Assembly (NCBI GenBank): GCA_937919435.1
Contig: CALFRR010000082.1
Location: 1-64,000, forward strand
DNA: 64,000 nucleotides
Direction: 5' to 3'
Origin: an uncultured Alphaproteobacteria bacterium
Lineage (GTDB): Bacteria; Pseudomonadota; Alphaproteobacteria; Rhizobiales; Ancalomicrobiaceae
Of the stretch, positions 28,665 through 37,896 are shown piece after piece. Both the position numbers and the translations under genes were made by a program. The notes under the pieces were generated by a model. That model saw only the letters and a program-made list of their open reading frames with translations, was not told where the DNA came from and did no database searches. How positions within the stretch are numbered: the stretch's first letter is position 1; each line of letters begins with the position of its first letter.

Positions 28665-30014
28665 TCAATCGTCCGTCGTAGTGAAATTCGACGAGCCGAC
28701 CGATTCCGCGGCCGTCTCCATCCGGCTGCGCGGCCAGACGATGCGGATCCGCGCGCCCCGATCGGGCGCCGGACGGTTGCCGGTCTCGATCCTGGCACCG
28801 GAGCGCACCAGGAAGGTGCGGGCGATGAAGAAACCGAGCCCGAGCCCGCCACCGACGTCGGTTCTCGGCTCGGCGTCCGGCGGCCGGCGGGTGGTCACCC
28901 AGGGCTCGCCGAGGCGGGCGGCGATCGCCGGGGAGAAGCCGGGGCCGTCGTCGGCGATCGTCACCTCGACCTCGCGCTCGTCCCAGCGGATCGTCAGTTC
29001 GATCCGGCTGCGGGCGAAGTCGACGGCGTTCTCGACGATGTTCGACAGCCCGTAGAGGATCGCGGCGTTGCGGCGGCCGACCGGCTCCGACCCGATCCCG
29101 CCGCTGGTCACCGCGATCTCCGGGCCGAGGTCGCGGAACGGGGTGATCGCCTCTTCGACCAGTTCGCCGATCGACTGGCGGACGAAGTAGGCGTCGGGGT
29201 CGGAGCCCATCGAGGAGAGCTTGCGCAGGATCTCGCGGCACCGCTCCGACTGCGAGCGCAGCAGGGCCGCATCGTCGGCGAGCGGCGAGCCGGGCGGCAG
29301 TTCGCGTTCCATCTCGCGGGCGACGACCGCGATGGTGCCGAGCGGCGTCCCGAGCTCGTGGGCCGCGGCGGCGGCGAGACCGTCGAGCGCGGTCAGATGC
29401 TGTTCGCGCTGCAGGACCAGTTCGGTCGCCGACAGGGCTTCGGCGAGACGGCGCGATTCCTCGGCGACCCGGAAGGCATAGAGCGAGGAGAACGACAGGG
29501 TGAGCAGCATGGCGAGCCAGATGCCGACCACGTAGAGCGCCGGCAGGCTCGGCGCCACGCCGTGGCCCCAGGGCAGCGGCATGTGCCAGACGGCGAGCAG
29601 CGTCACCACCACCGCCACCACCACCCCGAGCAGCGCCGTCGACCGCGGCGGCAGCGAGGCCGAGGAGACCAGCACCGGCGCCATCAGCAGGAAGGCGAAG
29701 GGATTCTCGAGCCCGCCGGTCAGCCACAGGAGCAGCGCCAGTTCGATCACGTCCCAGCCGAGCAGCACCGTCGCCTCGGTCGCCTCGAGCCGGTGGATCG
29801 GCGAGTAACGCCGGCGCAGGACCACGTTGAGCCCCACCGAGGCCGCGATGGTGGCGAAACAGGCGAGCGTCGGCAGCGGAAAGCCCAGGCCCCACCGGAC
29901 GAAGACGACGGAGACCGCCTGCCCGAAGATCGCCAGCCAACGCAACCGGACCAGCGTGTCGAGCCGCAGCGAACGCGCCGAGGTGTCGGACAGATCGGCC
30001 AGTGTCTTGAACAT
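28665..30014 (-). CDS. regB: RegB/ActS/PrrB-type redox sensor histidine kinase
   Basis: A 449-residue membrane sensor kinase with six hydrophobic segments in residues 25-190. It carries the quinone-site motif GGLENPF between membrane helices, the H-box AAAAHELGTPLGTIAVV, and a Cys exactly 40 residues after the phospho-His (ERCREIL), equivalent to the redox-active Cys265 of Rhodobacter RegB. ATPase motifs are GLSNIVENAVDFA, IADDGPGFS and GGGLGLGFFIA. It should sense ubiquinone and thiol redox state and phosphorylate the adjacent RegA-like regulator. It is divergent from an ABC exporter gene across 112 nt. Confidence 0.95.
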   Translation of the reverse strand: MFKTLADLSDTSARSLRLDTLVRLRWLAIFGQAVSVVFVRWGLGFPLPTLACFATIAASVGLNVVLRRRYSPIHRLEATEATVLLGWDVIELALLLWLTGGLENPFAFLLMAPVLVSSASLPPRSTALLGVVVAVVVTLLAVWHMPLPWGHGVAPSLPALYVVGIWLAMLLTLSFSSLYAFRVAEESRRLAEALSATELVLQREQHLTALDGLAAAAAHELGTPLGTIAVVAREMERELPPGSPLADDAALLRSQSERCREILRKLSSMGSDPDAYFVRQSIGELVEEAITPFRDLGPEIAVTSGGIGSEPVGRRNAAILYGLSNIVENAVDFARSRIELTIRWDEREVEVTIADDGPGFSPAIAARLGEPWVTTRRPPDAEPRTDVGGGLGLGFFIARTFLVRSGARIETGNRPAPDRGARIRIVWPRSRMETAAESVGSSNFTTTDD

Positions 30015-30126
30015 CGCGCTCTCGCCTCTCCCCTGCCGGCCGCGTCTTTCCCGTGACCGTCCGAAAGCCTATACATCGCGTCGCGGGCGGGAACCACGCC
30101 CCTCCTCCGGATCCCGGTCGGTTGCG

Positions 30127-30906
30127 ATGATCGTCGAGCCCACGCCCGCCATTCACGTCGACGGCCTGACCAAGTGCTTCGGCACGGTCAGGGCGGTCGA
30201 CGGCGTCTCCTTCTCGGTCGGTCGCGGCCGGGTGCTGGGGCTGCTCGGCGGCAACGGCGCCGGCAAGACGACGACCATCGGCATGTTGATGGGGCTGATC
30301 CTGCCGGACGCCGGCACGGTCACCATCCTCGGCCGCGACATGCCCGGCGAGCGCGCCCATCTGCTCGAAGCGATGAACTTCGAGAGCCCCTACGTCGACA
30401 TGCCCCACCGGCTGACGGTGCGCCAGAACCTGACCGTGTTCGGCCGGCTCTACCGGGTCGCCGATCTCGCCGAGCGGATCGCCCGGCTCGCCGCCGACTT
30501 CGAGCTGGAGCCGTTCCTCGACCGCCGCTCCGGCCAGCTGTCGGCCGGCCAGAAGACCCGGGTGGCGCTCGCCAAGGCGCTGCTCAACGAGCCGCGGGTG
30601 CTGCTCCTCGACGAGCCGACCGCCTCGCTCGATCCCGACACCGCCGATTGGGTGCGGACCCGGCTCGAAGACTTCCGCACCAGGGCCGACGCCACCATCC
30701 TGCTCGCCTCGCACAACATGCCGGAGGTCGAACGGCTCTGCGACGACGTGGTGATCCTCGCCGGCGGGCGGGTCGAAGATCGCGGCGCGCCCGCCGAACT
30801 GGTCCGCCGCTACGGCCGCGAGACGCTCGAGGAGGTGTTCCTCGACGTCGCCCGCCGCCGCCGTGCTCCGGCCGCCGAACCGCAGGAGGAGGCGGAGAGC
30901 CCATGA
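30127..30906 (+). CDS. ABC transporter ATP-binding protein (DrrA/CcmA type)
   Basis: A 259-residue ABC ATPase. Walker A is GLLGGNGAGKTTTIGML, the Q-loop region FESPYVDMPHRLTVRQNL, signature LSAGQKTRVALAKALL, Walker B VLLLDEPTASLD, and the switch His is in LLASHNMPEVERL. It resembles ABC-2 exporters of drug, lipid or polysaccharide type. The ATG at 30127 directly precedes the domain. The permease gene starts at 30903, overlapping its stop by the ATGA arrangement, so translation is coupled. The substrate is unknown. Confidence 0.9.
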   Translation: MIVEPTPAIHVDGLTKCFGTVRAVDGVSFSVGRGRVLGLLGGNGAGKTTTIGMLMGLILPDAGTVTILGRDMPGERAHLLEAMNFESPYVDMPHRLTVRQNLTVFGRLYRVADLAERIARLAADFELEPFLDRRSGQLSAGQKTRVALAKALLNEPRVLLLDEPTASLDPDTADWVRTRLEDFRTRADATILLASHNMPEVERLCDDVVILAGGRVEDRGAPAELVRRYGRETLEEVFLDVARRRRAPAAEPQEEAESP

Positions 30907-31733
30907 CCCCGCGCCCGCTCGCCGACTCCACCGCCGCCGGTTTCTCCGTCGTCCGAATCGGGGCGATGGTCCTGCGCTACTGGTATCTCCTGTCGAACTC
31001 CTGGCCACGGGCGGTCGAGCTCGTCTACTGGCCGGCGGTGCAGCTGCTGACCTGGGGGTTCGTCCAGCTCTGGGTGGCCCAGAACTCGACCTTCTTCGCC
31101 AATGCCGCCGGCCTGTTCATCGGCGGACTGCTGCTGTGGGACGTGCTGTTGCGCTCGCAACAGGGCTTCGCCTTCGCCTTCCTGGAAGAAATCTGGTCGC
31201 GCAACCTCGGCAATCTGTTGATGAGTCCGCTGCGGCCGAGCGAATTCATCGTCTCGCTGATGGTGATCAGCATCATCCGGCTGGCGATCGGCGTCACCCC
31301 GGTCACCTTCCTGGCGATTCCGATGTTCGGCTACAACATCTGGGGACTCGGGCTGCCGCTCGCCGCATTCTTCGCCAATCTGGTGATGACCGGCTGGGCG
31401 ATCGGCCTCGTCATCATCGGCATCCTGCTGCGCCAGGGGATGGGAGCGGAAGCGCTCGCCTGGTCGCTGATGTTCCTGATGATGCCGCTCGCCTGCGTCT
31501 ACTATCCGGTGTCGATGCTGCCGTGGATCCTCCAGCCGGTCGCCTGGGCGCTGCCGCCGACCTGGGTGTTCGAGGGCATGCGGGCGATCGTCATCGACCA
31601 CACCTTCCGGGCCGATCTGCTCGGCATCGCCTTCGCGATGAACGTGGTCTGGCTCGGCGGCGGGGTCGTCGTCTTCTACCGCCTGCTCGCCGGAGCACGG
31701 CGCGCCGGTACTCTGCTCCAGCAGGGCGAGTGA
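30903..31733 (+). CDS. ABC-2 type transporter permease
   Basis: A 276-residue membrane protein with six predicted helices. YWPAVQLLTWGFVQLWV, LFIGGLLLWDVLLRSQQGFAFAFLEEIWSRNLGNLLMSPLRPSEF and MPLACVYYPVSMLPWILQPVAWALPPTWVFEGMRAI are typical of ABC-2 permeases. Overlapping start with the ATPase gene (ATGA) indicates a two-gene exporter operon. No substrate-binding or outer-membrane component is nearby. The cargo cannot be inferred. Confidence 0.88.
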   Translation: MTPRPLADSTAAGFSVVRIGAMVLRYWYLLSNSWPRAVELVYWPAVQLLTWGFVQLWVAQNSTFFANAAGLFIGGLLLWDVLLRSQQGFAFAFLEEIWSRNLGNLLMSPLRPSEFIVSLMVISIIRLAIGVTPVTFLAIPMFGYNIWGLGLPLAAFFANLVMTGWAIGLVIIGILLRQGMGAEALAWSLMFLMMPLACVYYPVSMLPWILQPVAWALPPTWVFEGMRAIVIDHTFRADLLGIAFAMNVVWLGGGVVVFYRLLAGARRAGTLLQQGE

Positions 31734-31743
31734 CGTTTCCGCT

Positions 31744-31818
31744 TTGCAGCAAAAATCTCGCCGGCTTACGACCAATTGTCGATCTCCGGGCTTTGGACTC
31801 GCGCCGCATTGCAGTAAA
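31744..31818. promoter_or_regulatory. Two TTGCAG(C/T)AAA repeats upstream of phaZ
   Basis: TTGCAGCAAA (31744-31753) and TTGCAGTAAA (31809-31818) are direct repeats 65 bp apart; the first is part of the palindrome TTTGC-A-GCAAA. They lie in the 144-bp gap before the PHB depolymerase gene. Known PhaR operators are TGC/GCA-rich, so PhaR binding is a reasonable inference but unproven. Confidence 0.4.
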
Positions 31819-31877
31819 TAATCGATTTATCCAGCAAGAGCGCCGTCGTGTTCGTGCCGCAGCGAGGTCGGAACGCC

Positions 31878-33116
31878 ATGTTCTACCAGTTCTACGAATT
31901 GAATCATGCTGCGCTGCGACCGGTGCGAGCCGCCGCCGAAGTCGGTTGCGCCGCCTTCCGCAGTCCCTGGAACCCGCTCGCCGGCACCCCGGTCGGGCGT
32001 TCGATGGCGGCCGGGTTCGAACTCTTCGAGCGCACCACCCGACGCTACGGCAAGCCCGCCTTCGATCTGCCGACGACGGTGGTCGACGGCCGGGAGGTGG
32101 CGGTGGAAGAAAAGGTGGTCTGGCAGAAGCCGTTCTGCCAACTGCTGCATTTCTCTCGGGATCTGCCGGCGGGGCGCGCGCCCGAGCCGCGGCTGCTGCT
32201 GGTCGCGCCGATGTCGGGCCACTACGCGACGCTGCTCAGAGGCACGGTCGAGGCCCTGCTGCCCGATCACGAGGTCTTCATCACCGATTGGGTCGATGCC
32301 CGGATGGTGCCGCTGTCGGAGGGACGCTTCGATCTCGACGACTACGTCGACCATCTGATCGAGATGCTGCGGGCGATCGGTCCGGGCGCCCACGTGATCG
32401 CCGTCTGCCAGCCGTCGGTGCCGGTGATGGCGGCGGTGTCGCTGATGGAGGAAGACAGCGACCCGTGCTCGCCGGCGACGATGACACTGATGGGCGGGCC
32501 GATCGACACCCGCATCTCGCCGACCGCGGTCAACAAGGTGGCCCACGGCAAGGGCCTCTCGTGGTTCGAGCGCAACGTGATCATGCGGGTGCCGTTCCCG
32601 CACCCGGGCTTTCTGCGGGAGGTCTATCCGGGCTTCCTCCAGCTCGGCGGCTTCATGTCGATGAACCTCGACCGTCACGTCGGCGCGCACAAGGAGTTCT
32701 ACCAGCACTTGATCGAAGGCGACGGCGACAGCGCCGACAAGCACCGCGAGTTCTACGACGAATATCTGGCGGTGATGGATCTGACCAAGGAGTTCTATCT
32801 CCAGACGATCGAGACGGTGTTCCTCGAGCACCTGCTGCCGGAGGGGCGGATGACCCATCGCGGCCGGCCGGTGCGGCCGTCGGCGATCCGGCGGACGGCG
32901 CTGTTCACGGTCGAGGGCGAACTCGACGACATCACCGGTCCCGGTCAGACCCAGGCGGCGCACGCGCTGTGCACCAATCTCCCGGCCGACAGGCAGATGG
33001 ACTGGGTGCAGCCCGGCGTCGGCCACTACGGGGTGTTCAACGGCTCGAAGTTCCGGCGCGACATCCGACCGAAGATCGCCGATTTCGTCCGTCGTCACGC
33101 CCGTGAGCAGGGCTGA
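31878..33116 (+). CDS. phaZ: Intracellular poly(3-hydroxybutyrate) depolymerase
   Basis: A 412-residue PHB depolymerase that hydrolyses stored poly(3-hydroxybutyrate) granules in the cytoplasm. The start MFYQFYELNHAALRP and the LLLVAPMSGHYATLLRGTVEALLPDHEVFITDW segment are diagnostic. The nucleophile elbow reads VIAVCQPSVPV, with Cys177 as catalytic nucleophile as in Ralstonia PhaZ1; Asp in GELDDITGPGQT and His in GVGHYGVF complete the triad. There is no signal peptide, consistent with an intracellular role. The ATG at 31878 is preferred over 31848 because the family begins MFYQ. GAGG lies 10 nt upstream. Confidence 0.94.
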   Translation: MFYQFYELNHAALRPVRAAAEVGCAAFRSPWNPLAGTPVGRSMAAGFELFERTTRRYGKPAFDLPTTVVDGREVAVEEKVVWQKPFCQLLHFSRDLPAGRAPEPRLLLVAPMSGHYATLLRGTVEALLPDHEVFITDWVDARMVPLSEGRFDLDDYVDHLIEMLRAIGPGAHVIAVCQPSVPVMAAVSLMEEDSDPCSPATMTLMGGPIDTRISPTAVNKVAHGKGLSWFERNVIMRVPFPHPGFLREVYPGFLQLGGFMSMNLDRHVGAHKEFYQHLIEGDGDSADKHREFYDEYLAVMDLTKEFYLQTIETVFLEHLLPEGRMTHRGRPVRPSAIRRTALFTVEGELDDITGPGQTQAAHALCTNLPADRQMDWVQPGVGHYGVFNGSKFRRDIRPKIADFVRRHAREQG

Positions 33117-33212
33117 TCGGCACGGCCCCTCTTGCCGAGACGACCGGACGGTTCCATCTCTTCGGGGGACGGCGCGGCGGGACGATCCGCCCGCGTCGTC
33201 CGGAGATCGTCC

Positions 33213-33518
33213 ATGTCGATGCGCCCGTTCGGCTCGGTTCACGTCTCGCTGCCGTCGATCGCGGTGGCCGTACTGGGGTTCGCCGTCGCCTGGCCGATCG
33301 GCGCCGCCGCCGTCTTCTACATGCTGTTCGGCGAACGTCTCGGGTTGCGGCCGCGGGTCCGGGACTTCTGCACCGGCCTCGGCCGCGGGCTGACCCAGGG
33401 CTCGTGCAACTGCGGCCCCTCGGTGTTCTTCGACGGCCGCGGAAGCTGTGCGCTCGCCCCGCGCCGGCAGGACGAGCCCGACCGCACGCAGCGCCCCGAC
33501 CGAAGGCCGGACAGGTGA
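33213..33518 (+). CDS. Small hypothetical membrane protein (DUF2852-like)
   Basis: A 101-residue protein with one clear hydrophobic segment (about residues 12-37, SLPSIAVAVLGFAVAWPIGAAAVFYML) and a Cys-containing, basic, Pro/Arg-rich tail with the cluster CNCGPSVFF. The WPIGAAAVFYMLFG segment recalls DUF2852 proteins, but the match is by eye. GGAG precedes the ATG at 33213. Its TGA overlaps the GTG start of the following metallopeptidase, suggesting translational coupling. Function unknown. Confidence 0.55.
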   Translation: MSMRPFGSVHVSLPSIAVAVLGFAVAWPIGAAAVFYMLFGERLGLRPRVRDFCTGLGRGLTQGSCNCGPSVFFDGRGSCALAPRRQDEPDRTQRPDRRPDR

Positions 33519-34276
33519 TCCTCGGCATCCGCCGTCGCCTCCCGCCGCCGCCCGAACGGGTGACGGTCGATCTCGGCGGCCGCGAGGTCGCGGTGAAGAT
33601 CCACGTCTCCGCCCGGGCGGTGCGCTTCACCCTGCGCCTCGCCCACGGCCCCGACGGACCGGTCCTGACCCTTCCCACCCGGGCCCGCTTCGAGGAAGCG
33701 CTCGAGTTCCTCGACCGGCACCGCGGTTGGCTCGCCGATCGCCTCGCGGTGCGACCGGCGGGGACCCCGTTCCGGGACGGGACCGTGCTGCCGATCCGCG
33801 GGGTGCCGCACCGGATCACCCATCGCCCCGATCGCCGCGGCACCGCCTGGGCCGAGACGGACGACACCGGCGAGGCCGCTCTGGTGGTCGCCGGCGGCAT
33901 CGAGCACCTGCCGCGGCGGGTGCGCGATCACCTGATCCGCGCCGCGCGGGCCGATCTCGCCGCCGCCGTCGCCCGTCACACCGCGACCCTCGGGGTGAGG
34001 GCGACGAAGATCCGGATCAAGGACACGCGGTCGCGCTGGGGCTCGTGCACCGCGACGGGCGAACTCTCCTTCTCCTGGCGGGTGGTGCTGGCACCACCGT
34101 CGGTGCTCGACTATCTCGCCGCCCACGAGGTCGCCCATCTGAAGGAGATGAACCACTCCCACCGCTTCTGGCGGCTGGTGCGCGACACCGGGGTCGAGGT
34201 CGAGGCGAGCCGGCGCTGGCTGCGCCGCCACGGCGCCGAGCTGCATGCCTACGGGGTCGACGGCGAGATGCCCTGA
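33515..34276 (+). CDS. YgjP/M48-type (SprT-like) metallopeptidase
   Basis: A 253-residue protein with the zinc-peptidase motif [16 protein letters not shown] (HExxH plus a downstream His) preceded by [39 protein letters not shown], diagnostic of the YgjP/DUF45 family. These are cytoplasmic predicted metal-dependent hydrolases of unknown substrate. The start is GTG at 33515, overlapping the upstream stop as GTGA; the longer frame from 33404 would cover most of the previous gene. hisB follows 73 nt downstream. Confidence 0.86.
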   Translation: MILGIRRRLPPPPERVTVDLGGREVAVKIHVSARAVRFTLRLAHGPDGPVLTLPTRARFEEALEFLDRHRGWLADRLAVRPAGTPFRDGTVLPIRGVPHRITHRPDRRGTAWAETDDTGEAALVVAGGIEHLPRRVRDHLIRAARADLAAAVARHTATLGVRATKIRIKDTRSRWGSCTATGELSFSWRVVLAPPSVLDYLAAHEVAHLKEMNHSHRFWRLVRDTGVEVEASRRWLRRHGAELHAYGVDGEMP

Positions 34277-34349
34277 GTTTCGGCGGTTCGCCGCTTGGCC
34301 GGGGGGCCTCCGGCCTGCTAAAAGCGGCTCGCTCGAAGGAGGACGTCCC

Positions 34350-34943
34350 ATGCGCAGCGCCACCGTCGCCCGTCAGACCAAGGAGACGGAGATCACCGTC
34401 ACCGTCGACCTCGACGGCACCGGAGTCTTCGACGTCGCCACCGGCGTCGGCTTCTTCGACCACATGCTCGAACAGCTCGCCCGCCATTCGCGGATCGATC
34501 TGACGGTCCGGGCGAAGGGCGATCTGCACATCGACCAGCACCACACCGTCGAGGACACCGGCATCGCGCTGGGGCAGGCGATCCGTCGCGCGCTCGGCGA
34601 GATGAAGGGCATCACCCGCTATGCCGACGTCCATCTGCCGATGGACGAGACGCTGACCCGTTGCGCGATCGACGTCTCCGGTCGGCCGTTCCTGGTCTTC
34701 GAGGTACCGTTCACCGCGGCGAAGATCGGCGACTTCGACACCGAACTGTTCGAAGAGTGGTTCCGCGCCTTCGCCTTCAACGCCGGACTGACGCTGCACG
34801 TCACCACCCTCTACGGCCGCAACAACCACCACATGATCGAGAGCGCCTTCAAGGCGCTCGCGCGGGCGCTCGGCGCCGCGGTGGCGATCGATCCGCGTGC
34901 CGCCGGACAGGTGCCCTCGACCAAGGGCCGGCTCGGAGACTGA
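34350..34943 (+). CDS. hisB: Imidazoleglycerol-phosphate dehydratase
   Basis: A 197-residue monofunctional HisB, step 6 of histidine synthesis. The two manganese-binding signatures are [20 protein letters not shown] and [33 protein letters not shown] is also present. Length fits the short bacterial form without a phosphatase domain. AAGGAGG precedes the ATG at 34350. First gene of hisB-DUF2628-hisH-hisA; the DUF2628 gene begins 3 nt after its stop. Confidence 0.97.
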   Translation: MRSATVARQTKETEITVTVDLDGTGVFDVATGVGFFDHMLEQLARHSRIDLTVRAKGDLHIDQHHTVEDTGIALGQAIRRALGEMKGITRYADVHLPMDETLTRCAIDVSGRPFLVFEVPFTAAKIGDFDTELFEEWFRAFAFNAGLTLHVTTLYGRNNHHMIESAFKALARALGAAVAIDPRAAGQVPSTKGRLGD

Positions 34944-34946
34944 GGG

Positions 34947-35435
34947 ATGGCGATCTTCACCGTACACGCACCGCCGGGCGACCTCGCCGAGGCGATCGCC
35001 GCCGACCGGGTGGTGCTGGTCCGCGAGGGCTTCTCGTGGTGGGCGCTGGTCGTACCGTTCCTGTGGGCGCCGATCCGGCGACTGTGGCTGGTCCTCGCCG
35101 GCTGGATCGTCGCGACCATCGGCTTCGAACTGGTCGACCTGTTCCTCGACCCGACCGTGGCACTGATCGGCAGCGCGGTCTTCGCACTGTGGTTCGCCGC
35201 CTCGGCCCGTGACTTCGAGCGTCGGACGCTCGCCCGGCGGGGACTGCCGATGATCGGCGTCGTCGAGGCGACCGACCGCGAGGCGGCCCACCACCGCCTC
35301 GCCGCCGAGGTCCTCTCCGGCCGGGTCCGTCCGACCGACGCGCGTCCCCCGACGGGCCGGCGCGACACACCGATCGTTCCGACCGGCCCGGCGCCGATCG
35401 TCGGATTCCCCGTTCCTCTCGGAGGCCGGCCATGA
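34947..35435 (+). CDS. DUF2628 domain membrane protein of the his operon
   Basis: A 162-residue protein of the DUF2628 family. The N-terminus AIFTVHAPPGD..AIAADRVVLVREGFSWWALVVPFLWAPIRRLW is characteristic, followed by two hydrophobic helices (about 28-65 and 67-90) and a Pro/Arg-rich tail. It lies between hisB and hisH with a 3-nt gap on one side and a 4-nt overlap (ATGA) on the other, a position conserved in many alphaproteobacteria. It has no known role in histidine synthesis. Confidence 0.85.
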   Translation: MAIFTVHAPPGDLAEAIAADRVVLVREGFSWWALVVPFLWAPIRRLWLVLAGWIVATIGFELVDLFLDPTVALIGSAVFALWFAASARDFERRTLARRGLPMIGVVEATDREAAHHRLAAEVLSGRVRPTDARPPTGRRDTPIVPTGPAPIVGFPVPLGGRP

Positions 35436-36082
35436 CCATCGCACTCATCGACTACGGCGCCGGCAACCTGCGCTCCGCCGAGAAGGGGCTCGAGCGGGTC
35501 GCCCGCGAGATCGGAACCGACGAACCGGTGGTGCTGACCCGCGATCCGGAGGTGGTGCGCCGCGCCGACCGGGTGGTGCTGCCGGGCGACGGCGCCTTCC
35601 CGTTCTGCCGCGAAGGGCTGGCGGCGATCGCCGGGATGGACGAGGCGCTCGAGGACTACGTCACCAAGCGCGGCGGGCCGTTCCTCGGCATCTGCGTCGG
35701 CATGCAGCTGCTGGCCAGCCGCGGGCTCGAGCACCGGCCGACCGGCGGCTTCGGCTGGATCCCCGGCGAGGTCGCGGCGCTGGTGCCCTCCGATCCGCGG
35801 CTCAAGGTGCCGCACATGGGCTGGAACACCATGGAGCTGGTCAACCCGCATCCGGTGCTCGACGGCATCCGCCTCGGACCGGACGGGCTGCACGCCTATT
35901 TCCTGCACTCCTACGCGTTCACCACCGCCGACCGGCGCGACACCGTCGCGGTCACCGACCACGGCGGCGAGGTGACGGCGATCGTCGCCCGCGACAACGT
36001 CGTCGGCACCCAGTTCCATCCCGAGAAGAGCCAGACCCTCGGGCTGCGGCTGCTCGCCAACTTCCTCGCCTGGAAGCCCTGA
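35432..36082 (+). CDS. hisH: Imidazole glycerol phosphate synthase, glutaminase subunit
   Basis: A 216-residue class I glutamine amidotransferase that feeds ammonia to HisF. The catalytic Cys is in [15 protein letters not shown], and His and Glu are in [33 protein letters not shown] is the conserved N-terminus. It overlaps the DUF2628 gene by 4 nt. Its partner hisF is 8.5 kb away instead of next to hisA. Confidence 0.97.
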   Translation: MTIALIDYGAGNLRSAEKGLERVAREIGTDEPVVLTRDPEVVRRADRVVLPGDGAFPFCREGLAAIAGMDEALEDYVTKRGGPFLGICVGMQLLASRGLEHRPTGGFGWIPGEVAALVPSDPRLKVPHMGWNTMELVNPHPVLDGIRLGPDGLHAYFLHSYAFTTADRRDTVAVTDHGGEVTAIVARDNVVGTQFHPEKSQTLGLRLLANFLAWKP

Positions 36083-36170
36083 GGCTTCCGGCAGTCCACC
36101 CTCGGCGTCGTGCGGACCGACCCGCACGGCGGCGCTGGTCCTCCTCCTCCCGCCCCGGGGCACCCGACCG

Positions 36171-36917
36171 ATGATCCTGTTTCCCGCGATCGACCTCAAG
36201 GACGGCGCCTGCGTCCGGCTGAAGCTCGGCGACATGGCCGAAGCCACCGTCTACAACGACGATCCGGCGGCCCAGGCGGCGCATTTCCGCGACCTCGGCT
36301 TCCCCTGGCTGCACGTCGTCGATCTGAACGGCGCCTTCGCCGGCCGCTCGGTCAACGGCGCCGCGGTCGAGGCGATCCTGACGGCGGTCGGCGGGGACAT
36401 GAAGGTGCAGCTGGGCGGCGGCATCCGTGATCTCGCCGGCATCGCGGCATGGCTCGACAAGGGGATCACCCGGGTGATCCTCGGCACCGTGGCGGTGCGC
36501 GACCCGGCGCTGGTGAAGGAGGCCTGCCGGCTCCATCCCGGCCGGATCGTCGTCGGCATCGACGCCCGCGGCGGCCGGGTCGCGGTCGAGGGCTGGGCCG
36601 AGGGGTCCGACCTCGCGGCGGTCGATCTCGCCCGCAAGTTCGAGGACGCCGGGGTGGCGGCGATCGTCTACACCGACATCGACCGCGACGGCATCCTGAA
36701 GGGCCTCAACCTCGAGGCGACGCTCGATCTGGCGAAGGCGGTGACGATCCCGGTGATCGCCTCCGGCGGCCTCGCCTCGATCGCCGACGTCGAGGCGATG
36801 CTGGCGCCGGAAGCGGCGATCCTCGAGGGCGCGATCACCGGCCGGGCGCTCTACGACGGGCGGCTCGATCCGGTCGAGGCGCTCGCCCGGATCGCGCGTG
36901 CGCCGCGGCGTTCTTGA
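36171..36917 (+). CDS. hisA: ProFAR isomerase
   Basis: A 248-residue TIM-barrel isomerase of histidine synthesis. [21 protein letters not shown] holds the first catalytic Asp, [12 protein letters not shown] the second, and QLGGGIRD and VIASGGLAS the phosphate loops. It lies 88 nt after hisH. In most alphaproteobacteria hisF follows directly; here an Hsp20 gene follows and hisF resumes at 44.5 kb. Confidence 0.97.
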   Translation: MILFPAIDLKDGACVRLKLGDMAEATVYNDDPAAQAAHFRDLGFPWLHVVDLNGAFAGRSVNGAAVEAILTAVGGDMKVQLGGGIRDLAGIAAWLDKGITRVILGTVAVRDPALVKEACRLHPGRIVVGIDARGGRVAVEGWAEGSDLAAVDLARKFEDAGVAAIVYTDIDRDGILKGLNLEATLDLAKAVTIPVIASGGLASIADVEAMLAPEAAILEGAITGRALYDGRLDPVEALARIARAPRRS

Positions 36918-37032
36918 AGCCGGCGGGAGATCTCCCCATATCCGGATGGAGACGGCGCGAGCCGTCCGGTCTGCCGCCGCCGCAGTGTCGGGGCGCGGGC
37001 GAGTGGTCGCTCGACGGAAGGGGACCCTGTCC

Positions 37033-37464
37033 ATGTCGCGTTTCACGGGCTTCTCGAGCCCGTTCCTGCTCGGATTCGACGAGATCGAGCGCGTGCTCGA
37101 CCGCGTCTCGAAAGCCGCCAACGACGGCTATCCGCCCTACAACATCGAACGGATCGAGTCCTCCGACGGTGGGCGCGAGGTGCTGCGGATCACGCTGGCG
37201 GTCGCCGGCTTCACCCGTGCCCAGCTCGACGTCACCATCGAGGACAGCCAGTTGGTGATCCGCGGACGCCAGACCGAGGACGATCGCGACCGGCAGTTCC
37301 TGCATCGGGGCATCGCGGCGCGGCAGTTCCAACGGGTGTTCGTGCTGGCCGAGGGCATCGAGGTGGTCGGCGCCGAACTGAAGGACGGCCTGCTCGCCAT
37401 CGATCTCGCCCGGCCCGAACCGGAACGGGTGATCCGCCGGATCGCCATCGCCGACGGCGAGTGA
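37033..37464 (+). CDS. Small heat-shock protein, Hsp20/IbpA family
   Basis: A 143-residue alpha-crystallin-type chaperone that holds unfolded proteins. YPPYNIERIESSDGGREVLRITLAVAGFTRAQLDVTIEDSQLVIRGRQ is the start of the alpha-crystallin domain, RQFLHRGIAARQFQRVFVLAEGIEVVGAELKDGLLAIDLARPEP its end, and ERVIRRIAI carries the C-terminal I-x-I-like anchor. A DUF1150 gene follows, a pairing conserved in alphaproteobacteria. No ROSE-type thermosensor was recognised upstream. Confidence 0.93.
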   Translation: MSRFTGFSSPFLLGFDEIERVLDRVSKAANDGYPPYNIERIESSDGGREVLRITLAVAGFTRAQLDVTIEDSQLVIRGRQTEDDRDRQFLHRGIAARQFQRVFVLAEGIEVVGAELKDGLLAIDLARPEPERVIRRIAIADGE

Positions 37465-37586
37465 TCCGCCGGGCACCCGACGTCCGTAGATTCGAAGAGG
37501 ACCGGCCCGACGGGAGACCGCGGCCGGCCGATCGTCTCCGTCCGAAGGCCCCGGCCGCGGGCGTGGATCGACCCCAGGAGGTGGCC

Positions 37587-37850
37587 ATGACCGAAGCACC
37601 GACCCGTGAGCGCCCGACCATGCCGGCGGACGCCTTCGCCCGTCTCGGCGAAGGTGCCGTCGCCTATGTCCGCGAGTTCGAAGCGGCGGAATTCGGCCGG
37701 CTCTATCCCGGCGGACCGGAGCTGCCGCCGGGGATGCGCCTGTGGGCGCTGATCGGCGCGGCGGGCACCCCGATCCTGGTCTCCGACGACCGCGACACGA
37801 TCCTGACGAGTGCGCTGGAACAGGCGATCGTGCCGGTCTCCCGGCACTGA
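37587..37850 (+). CDS. DUF1150 family protein
   Basis: An 87-residue conserved alphaproteobacterial protein. FARLGEGAVAYVREFEAAEFGRLYPGGPELPPGMRLWALIGAAGTPILVSDDRDTILTSALEQ covers the whole DUF1150 domain. AGGAGG lies 6 nt before the ATG. It is 122 nt downstream of the Hsp20 gene and probably co-expressed; the function is unknown. Convergent with ptsN. Confidence 0.88.
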   Translation: MTEAPTRERPTMPADAFARLGEGAVAYVREFEAAEFGRLYPGGPELPPGMRLWALIGAAGTPILVSDDRDTILTSALEQAIVPVSRH

Positions 37851-37896
37851 ACACCCCCGTCGCCGTGGCCGGCGCCCCCCTCCGGGGGCGTGGCCT

